From Apostichopus japonicus (Eukaryota; Echinodermata; Holothuroidea; Aspidochirotida; Stichopodidae), in NCBI RefSeq assembly GCF_037975245.1, contig NC_092577.1, positions 33,800,898 to 33,864,897 on the forward strand: 64,000 bases of DNA. The letters run 5' to 3'. The notes under the pieces are model-generated. The model was not told the origin of the DNA and did not search any database. It saw only the letters and a list, made by a program, of their open reading frames with translations. Position numbers and translations under genes: made by a program. Shown here in pieces: positions 56,565 to 64,000 of this stretch; within the stretch, counting starts at the first letter, position 1; each line of letters begins with the position of its first letter.

Positions 56565-58255
56565 TTAAGGATTTGCCATTTGAGGGAGCTCAAATGACCA
56601 ATGACCTCTTCCCCAAATTGTACATGCTTGTTACTGTTTGTGAGAATCAGCTAGCTACTTGCTATATATGGCACTCATTCTGGAATTCCACTTTATGGCC
56701 TCAGGTGACCTTAAATGCCCTTTGACCACAGCTTAAACAAAAATATAAAACATTGATTCTACTCAAATCTGTAGAAAGTGAGTGGTCACTGTGAAATCTA
56801 AACATCTCATAGTTAAGAATTAACCAATGTTTATTTCCTGAATAAGCCTGTCTACAAGATTCTCAGTTTTTGGCATTTGATCACCTTGTATGACATTTGG
56901 CTGAGACGTCATGTTTGAAGTCCATCCAAGTTTACAATATTGAGTTATTTTGTTTAAAAACCTGAATACATACTTACCTACATGCATACATACACACATA
57001 CACACATACATACACAAACACCCATGCCATTATGACCGCAAAGTATTTACTGTATAAGCCATTCATGAGTTAGTCAATTAAGTTTACTTTCCAAAAGTGG
57101 GTTCTGATCTTTAAAGGTAAACTTATCCTAAATATTAGTAATGGAAGGTAAAGTGCAAGTAATTCTAAGATCTTATTATTGCATTTTGATGAGTGGTTGA
57201 TCACTAGTTTCAGTACAACAACAAACTAGTCTTCCATTTTGAATGTGAACAACCACAATACAGTAGCTTCTGTATTAATGCTCATTGACCACTTTTACTT
57301 GAAAGTGAAATAGTGTGTTGACATTGATCCATGCGACAAAAATACTGTGTGTTTTTTTATTTTTTTATACCTGTATGTTGCTATAAGGGTAGAGTTGCTA
57401 GCTTGCCCAGTGATGCATGGGTTTTGAAACAGAAATCGGACTCAAATTAATAGAAAAACAAAACATTTTCATGTGATTGTGCATCGAAGGAACCACTTGT
57501 GTATGCCATACAATAACTTCACTTTTGGTGCACATGATAGCTTCAATTGATAGAATCCTCATTTCAAACGAAACAGAAATTTTCCCACAATCCTGGGATA
57601 TATACATGTACAGTAACATATTACTGGAATGGTCTACATTTTTTGTGCATGTTTGTGAATCTGCATATTGCTATGTTGATCTTGTTTAACCAAATAGTGT
57701 GTTGAGGGATAAATAATCTGTTGGCATGTGCTTAACCTGTACATTGCTATTTGTTCGATATTGGTGGACTTTAACACAGTTGTATTAAAGACAAAGCATT
57801 TACAGTAACTGAAAACTTTGTGCACACCAAATTTCATTGTTAAACTGCAAACTGCTTCTTTTCTTTTGAAAGTATGTAATTATTGTAGTAAATCTCTACT
57901 GCAGTGATTCCTATGCATGGTTGTTGGTAAATGAGATGGTAACAAATACAGGTATAGTGAGTATTTATCAAAATTCTAAAGAAGACTTTTTTTACACATG
58001 TATGTGTTTTGGGTAAAAATACAAGTGTTCCTTGTCATTCTCTCTCCAATTTCGAAATTGAAGACCCCCTATCTCCCTCCCCCTTCCCTTAATGAAGGAA
58101 ACTTCACATTCACCTAAGTTCTTCATGTTTTTCATCTTCAAAAGTTTTCCTGCAAATATGCCTCCGAAGAAGACTTTTTTTTACCAGAAGAAGCATAAAC
58201 AAATACCTATCTGTGACAAGGATACCAGTCAATTTCTCCGTGGTCAATAAGCCAC
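56565..58255. other. Intergenic or intronic DNA
   Basis: No gene recognised. CATACATACACA-type repeats at 56965-57020. The stretch 56565-56725 has TTTGAGGGAGCTCAAATGACC and TGACCTTAAATGCCCTTTGACC, recalling the 62835 repeat family. Confidence 0.35.
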
Positions 58256-58474
58256 ATGTTTCAACTGAAATGTCTGTGTGACGGAGCAGTACCATCAAGC
58301 AGTCAAACTCCATCTATGGATCATCTGGCTGATGAGGTCAGCATTGAGAAACTTCCAGTACCAAGAAGAAGGAAGAGGTCAGTGCATGGCAAAATATTAG
58401 ACGAAACAGCATACATTGAATCCTCTGTACCCTCTTGCACCTGTTGCCACTTTTGTTCCCAACCCTCCCCTTGA
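58256..58474 (+). CDS. Exon-like ORF, unrecognised
   Basis: One plus frame gives about 70 residues with a balanced composition, an acidic stretch (MDHLADEVSIEKLPVP) and a basic run PRRRKRS that could be a nuclear localisation signal, then Cys-rich SCTCCHFCSQPSP. No family recognised. It may belong with the ORFs at 60312 and 61408. Weak. Confidence 0.2.
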   Translation: MFQLKCLCDGAVPSSSQTPSMDHLADEVSIEKLPVPRRRKRSVHGKILDETAYIESSVPSCTCCHFCSQPSP

Positions 58475-60311
58475 ACTTGTATTGGTCATCTGCTTCGACT
58501 GCGAGACTCGACCAGTGAAGTGCCCTGGATGAGCAGTGGAAAAGGTAGCACTGAATACAAAGTATCACAACTTGGTGCAGTATAAGGTATGCTACTCTAT
58601 TTTCCTTACTTCAGACTCTGTACCTATATGTATATGGTTTGCATGGGTTATACATGGGTATAATAGGTGCTGTGGGTAAGGAGCTATGATAGGATTGGTG
58701 GGATATGGATGTGTCATGATATCAAGTTATTATGTATTTTTGTACTAGCTGCAATATTGCTAGGATATCAATTCATGCTGTAAATATCAATATATTAAGT
58801 GATGCCCTAATTGCATGTGTGTCAATCAAGCACAGGTTCACAGGTTAATGAAGATGGTGAATATCCGTCTTATGTTGATGCAGTATGTTTAGTCGTCACC
58901 ATCAGTAGATGTATACTATGTGCTGATGAATATCAGTTTCGATGTTTATTCCCTGTCAAACGCAAAGGAAGCATATATGTGATGATAATGCTATATGTTT
59001 TTGTCTATGTGATGCATTGGCTTGTACACATGATAGATCAAGAAGTACTTTGTTTATGAACTTCACATGTACATTGACAGTTTGAGTATTAAAAAAAAAT
59101 CTTGTTTTATATGGAGGTCTAATGCCAGCAAAGGTCTGTAATGTAAAGGTAAAATAGTTGACAGAGGTCAAGATCTGAAAACATAAAACTTTGCACGCAG
59201 TTTATATCTGAAGTTTGGACTAATATTTATTGCGCATGACAAATCTTCTCTTAGGAGGGGTTTATTTCTAACATGAAGTCCTTAAAGTAGTTTATGGCTC
59301 ACAAAACTGATCACCAATCTGTTTGTATATGATTTTAATTTGATTATATAAAGATAGTGTTTGTTCTACTTTTTAACTTTTAGAAGGAGCTGAAGGCTAC
59401 CCACCATGAAGACTGTGGTAACTTTTTCATGAGGTCAATGGATGTACAGTATTTGACCATAGAGGTACTGTAAATTGTAAAACACGTTTCTTTTTTCATA
59501 TGATTGCGTTGCAAATTAATGTTGTGCAGGTGTGAACTTTGGATGTCACATGAAATCTTCTGCAATGTAGTGTTGATGTAACCATTTACCAACTCACCAT
59601 ATCACCTTCAATCAGTATGAAAATGGTTCCTGAGAAAAGCTAAATTCCCTTTGATTTAATATCATTTACAAACTGTATTTATTACTGACTAACTGTTTTT
59701 TTTTTCCTATTTAGATGGACAAGCTATTGCACAGCAGTTAGGAAAACAATTTAAAAAATCTTCCTGATCAATAACAGGCTCTCATCAAACCCTACAATCA
59801 AAGTTTCAGTCATATAATTTGTATCATGTTTTGGATGATGCACATTCAACGGATTATTATTGTATATGTTTGACAGTTGACTGACTGATCAGTTGTTTTC
59901 TGAGTCATTGCACCTTTAAATGTACATATATCTATTTGCTCTGGTTGTTACAGGGTAGACAGTCAAAAACAGTATTATTTGGTTCCTAACAACAGCAGAC
60001 AAAGTAGGACTGACATCACTAACCATTACAGTTTAAAACTAGATGGAAACATGTATCATACATATATCATCCACATATAGAGCAAACATAGATTGTAATC
60101 CTGCTGGTGTTTGCAAGCCTCTTTGCATTCTATAACATGAAACTATATTTATATCCATTTAGTCATTTATTTGTAGAAAAATGTGCACAATTACAATGAC
60201 TGCATCACAACTGCATCACTGACTGCATATAGTATTTGTACAATGAATGAATGCATTGTTAGTATTTACTTATTGTTCAACAAGGGAACACACTTACTTC
60301 AAAATTTCCAG
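58475..60311. other. Intronic or intergenic DNA
   Basis: A GTATGC donor-like site follows CAGTATAAG at 58585. Nothing else coding recognised. Confidence 0.3.
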
Positions 60312-60500
60312 GACAAGAAAAACTTGAAGAGGAGGGCAGTTTGTGCCCTCAACATGCTAGAGAGAGCAAAAAAAGAGGAACAAATCACCACAAAGGATGT
60401 GAAGTACACCATTCAGATTGATGATGTTCAGGCCTCATTACTTCATAACCTCATATCAAACTTAGAGCTTCAGAGCTACCAAATAAAGAAGGCCTGTTAG
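60312..60500 (+). CDS. Possible terminal exon, unrecognised
   Basis: After the acceptor-like TTCAAAATTTCCAG the frame reads DKKNLKRRAVCALNMLERAK, then EEQITTKDVKYTIQ, and ends QSYQIKKAC-stop: 62 codons, charged and helical. Composition looks like real protein, but I recognise no domain and the upstream exon is not identified. Confidence 0.3.
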   Translation, partial: DKKNLKRRAVCALNMLERAKKEEQITTKDVKYTIQIDDVQASLLHNLISNLELQSYQIKKAC

Positions 60501-60635
60501 TTCTTTACAAAGGAAACAAGTCTTCTATTGATTCTTTATCACCTATATTAAAAAGTCAATTTGATATTGCAAGTAGAGGAAATATTGATATTCCTGTGAT
60601 ATTCCTGTGATATTCCTGTGAGTCAGTTAATCTTA

Positions 60636-60967
60636 ATGATGGTGGTGTTGGAGGTGGTGGTAGTGGTTGTGGTGGTGATGGTGATGGTGGTGGAGGTGGT
60701 GATGGTGGTGATGGTTGTAATGATGGTGGTGATGGTGGAGGTGGTGATGGTGGTGATGGTGATCATGGTGGAGGTGATGATGGTGGAGGTGGTGATGGTG
60801 GTGATGGTGATGATGGTGGAGGTGGTGATGGTGGTGATGGTGATGATGGTGGAGGTGGTGATGGTGGTGATGATGGTGGAGGTGGTGATGGTGGAGGTGG
60901 TGATAATGATGATGGTGGAGGTGATGATGGTGGAGTTGGTGATGGTGATGATGGTGGAGGTGGTGAA
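60636..60967 (+). repeat. GGTGAT/GGTGGA microsatellite
   Basis: About 330 bp of GATGGTGGTGATGGTGGAGG repeats with 3-, 6- and ~21-bp periods. The Val/Met- and Thr/Ile-rich ORFs on the two strands are artefacts. It is preceded at 60587-60621 by three copies of an 11-12-bp ATATTCCTGTG unit. Confidence 0.95.
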
Positions 60968-61407
60968 TGATTTCATTTACTATTATGTGTTCAATGCAAG
61001 GTCCATCAGTAACATTTTACTACCAAATGGTTTCCTAATAAAGAAGCCACTGACAAAAAAAAAATGCCATCAGATAGGATCTTCATTAATCTATCTTCTA
61101 AAAATATTCTTACTGCTTGCAATATGTTATCTCTATTGTCAAGTTATATTAATAAGATATTTATGGTCAGTGCAAGAAAATCTTTAATTATTCTTTTGTT
61201 GCCTACAGTAGTTTATATTCAACAGATAACTAAATGAAGGAAATTGTTATTGCATTGGTTAGATCAGAACAGATGTAACGGTATGGAACCTATATAAGGT
61301 ACTCTGATTAGCTGCAGGATTCTTATATAGCTTCTCTGGAGAAACTTCAAAGATTTTTGCATGTGTCAATGGAAAGTATTTACCAGTCTTGCATTCATGT
61401 ATGATGA

Positions 61408-61629
61408 ATATTTGAAGAAATTTTAAATGGGATCCTAAATGAACACTTCCAGAGTTATGAAATTGTAAATGTCAAATGTGCTTTTCTTGCCAAGCCCAAT
61501 GATGATGGAGATTATACTCCCAAAGTTCTCAGCAACTTATATGTAGGACTACTCCTATGGATTTTGCATTACTTCCACAAAAAGAAGCACTTAGAGGAAG
61601 CATCCCTTAAAGCAGTTTTGATTTTGTAG
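61408..61629 (+). CDS. Exon-like ORF without start codon, unrecognised
   Basis: 73 codons open from a TGA at 61405 to a TAG at 61627, reading IFEEILNGILNEHFQSYEIV, then NVKCAFLAKPNDDGDYTPK, then LYVGLLLWILHYFHKKKHLEE. Balanced composition and no ATG, so an internal or terminal exon is possible. No family recognised. Confidence 0.25.
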   Translation: MFEEILNGILNEHFQSYEIVNVKCAFLAKPNDDGDYTPKVLSNLYVGLLLWILHYFHKKKHLEEASLKAVLIL

Positions 61630-62834
61630 CCACTAGAGATTCAAATCAGACCTGACATAGTCATTACTGTATTTTTCAAATTTCCTGTTAAGTAACTTCC
61701 ACTTGCAAACATGTTTTTTTCCACTCAGTCAAAGATGGAGGATAATACAAACTAAACATGAAATGTTATCATATTTCATGCAGTGCTGCTTTCATTTGTA
61801 CCATACCATTAATTAAATTTAAGGACAAGTTCTACTATAGAGCAACACTACAGTTCTCACTCAGATACAGGGATCATTCATTGACAAGCATAATTCTTAC
61901 ATTGGTAGAGGTTATCTATTGACATGTACTTCCTTTAAGTAATCATGTGTACATGTTAGTCATGTTAAATTGGTATTGTGGTTTGCTAGCCATTTCTCAT
62001 GTATTAGAAATGGAAGGGATATGATTTTTCTGACTGTTTTAAGTCATCTTTCTTTTAACAGACATTATAAATACAACAAAAAACATCTCCTTATTATTTA
62101 GTCTTCTGTCCGTCTTAAATTTTGAAATGCTGCACCAATTCCTAATGTGGAGTGGGTGTTTGTCATACAGCTCACATCAAGTGACTGAAATTGTTATTGG
62201 GCCTTGAAACTATCTGATATGGCGGAAGATAACCCCAAGTATAATTGTAAGTGGTAATAGTATTCAGTGTGTGTGTTTTTTTTTCTCTGTCTCCCTTTTT
62301 CTAATTTCCACTTGTAACAGTCCATTGAAAACATAAACTACATATATACTTTGCGAAAACGAATTGTACTTGCTGATGAGCAAGTGGTATGCTAAATGAT
62401 TGGTTCTAAGAAGGTGAAAGGATGTCTAAAGGGTGTTCTCACTGGGTTCCGTCTGAAGTTGGTGATCATACCCGCCCCCACTCCCACACCTCCTTGTATG
62501 TCATAACATACTGCATGTGGCACTTGATTGGTCTATTCATCATTTGACTGGATATCCACATGTTGCTATGTAAATAACCCTTCCCACCCACCCACACCCT
62601 TACTTGAAAGAAGGTGATCCTGTATAGTTCAGCTTCACATGTTATCTAGCATGTGAAAATGCATGTGGTTCATGCCCCTCCACCTCCCCCTCCCCACATA
62701 CAACCAGAATAACATCTACTTCCACAGTAAGTTTTAAGAGAAGGCTTGCATTTGTGTAGCATCCATTTTGTGTGATATTGTCATTCGGGGAAAAGGAACT
62801 CTAACCCATGTAACTCATCCTCCTATGTTAACAT
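61630..62834. other. Intergenic or intronic DNA
   Basis: No gene recognised. C-rich stretches at 62470-62492 and 62680-62699. Confidence 0.35.
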
Positions 62835-63455
62835 ACACTTTAAAAAAAAAACTGAATGCAAAAATGCATTGTGGTTTTGATGATGCAACATGATCAGTTT
62901 TCTTCATAAATCTGACGTAATGTATAGTGATGGTGTACTTGTTTACAAGGGTTTCACGATTTGACACTAAAGGACCTTTGACCTCGACCAAAAACAATAG
63001 GCTTCTTGTACTTAATGTGTCACTTCTACACACTGAGTATGCCGTTGATCTGACCTTCCCTTCTTGTGATATCATGTTTACAAGTTTTCCCAAGTTAACC
63101 CCCGGTGACCCAAATGACCTTCACCTTCATCAAAAACAATAGGCTTCTTGTACTTAATGTGGTACTTCTACACAACAAATATGAAATTGGTCTGACCCTC
63201 CCTTCTTGAGATATCGTGTTTACAGGGTATTCACAATTTGACCCTGGTGACCCAAAATGACCATTGCCTCCACTCCAAAAACAATAGGCTTCTTATACAT
63301 TATGTGGTACTTCTAGGCACTAAATATGAAATTGGTGTGACATTCCCTTCTTGAGATATTGTGTTTACAAGCAGCTGGGCGTTTACAAACGCACTGACGC
63401 ATACATACATACGCCATCATGAATGCAAAGGTTACGATTATCATCGAAACCAAAA
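62835..63455 (+). repeat. Dispersed repeat with ~125-bp internal tandem units, copy 2
   Basis: Starts near the A-run at 62840, has three diverged units each with AAAAACAATAGGCTTCTT, a TACTTCTA.ACAC... block, CCCTTCTTGAGATATCGTGT and TGACC...TGACC, and ends CGCCATCATGAATGCAAAGG followed by TTACGATTATCATCGAA. The single-unit copy is at 32290-32645. Confidence 0.75.
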
Positions 63456-64000
63456 ATGGTGAAACTTATATGTCATATCTTCGGGGATCTGTGACAATAT
63501 TGATTGCCGCATTTTGTTTTAAAAATGACACCAATTTTAACTTGCAAAGTTGTAACGTCACAATTACGTATGCAAGTAATCAAAAGACTCTCGGTTTGGA
63601 TATGTGTTCGGCATTAAAATCACCCACCGATCTTTCAATATGCAGCTCTCAAACTTTTAGGCGGACACATTGAGTTTAACCCATAGTTAAAAAAAAAAGC
63701 CTACGCCTTTCCAAAAATGAGATTAAGCAAGAGTAATATAAAGTAGCGTTGTATTTTAGAATACCTCGAGTTGGCAATGTCACAATTAGAAGCCGGATTA
63801 CTTGAGGTGGAACTGTTTGGTCCAACTGAACAGTCTTTCCCAGCTGGGGAAAATAGCTAGCCCGCTTGAGACCCACTTATACAAATTGAACACCAACTGT
63901 AAACACATCCTGATGATATTTTGCCATATATATAGTGAGTTGAGTTTTACGTCACTTCCCGTCAAAACTTTACTCAGATGGGTACTTGAATGCTACGCTG
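63456..64000. other. Right edge, nothing recognised
   Basis: Small ORFs without a recognisable domain. Short poly-A near 63689. Confidence 0.35.

Noticed and set aside
60618-61187. Val/Met-rich plus ORF and Thr/Ile-rich minus ORF
   Set aside because: Both are translations of the GGTGAT microsatellite.

Overview
The window is animal nuclear DNA: AT-rich, with spliced genes, long introns and dense repeats. The conserved gene, the receptor families, the transposon types and recurrent taggcctaggcta-like intron tracts suggest a marine invertebrate, most likely an echinoderm. The phylum is an inference; no single gene proves it.

Layout. (1) 0.4-5.3 kb, minus strand: the first five coding exons of the RNA-processing gene SRRT/ARS2, continuing off the left edge. 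(2) 7.0-8.4 kb: a three-layer nest of TIR elements, each with its own target-site duplication. (3) 9.7-19.1 kb, plus strand: two related genes for tiny single-pass membrane proteins, the second with a ~97-bp minisatellite just upstream of its coding exon. (4) 23.4-32.0 kb, minus strand: two tandem leucine-rich-repeat (LRR) receptor genes sharing a long identical stretch, separated by a dead reverse transcriptase and SINE pieces. (5) 33.6-48.0 kb: three large array-ended TIR elements, one inside another and the third immediately beside them. Each carries long subterminal arrays of its own short repeat: TTACC-type, TGATATCA palindromes, or a 43-bp unit. (6) 49.4-53.9 kb: an ISL2EU-type DNA transposon gene pair, made of an open THAP-DDE transposase and a convergent SWIM-YqaJ nuclease carrying two apparent frameshifts. 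(7) 54-64 kb: mostly intronic or intergenic DNA with a few unassigned exon-like ORFs, a short retroelement insertion with a 14-bp target duplication, a GGTGAT microsatellite and a tandemly built dispersed repeat.

Host genes recognised: SRRT (strong), two LRR membrane proteins (strong as family, function unknown), and two small membrane proteins (inferred from splice sites and signal/TM pattern). The most unusual content is the 33.6-48.0 kb block, where terminal repeats and target duplications can be read directly but no transposase is recognisable. Alignments, array counts and TIR matches were made by eye.
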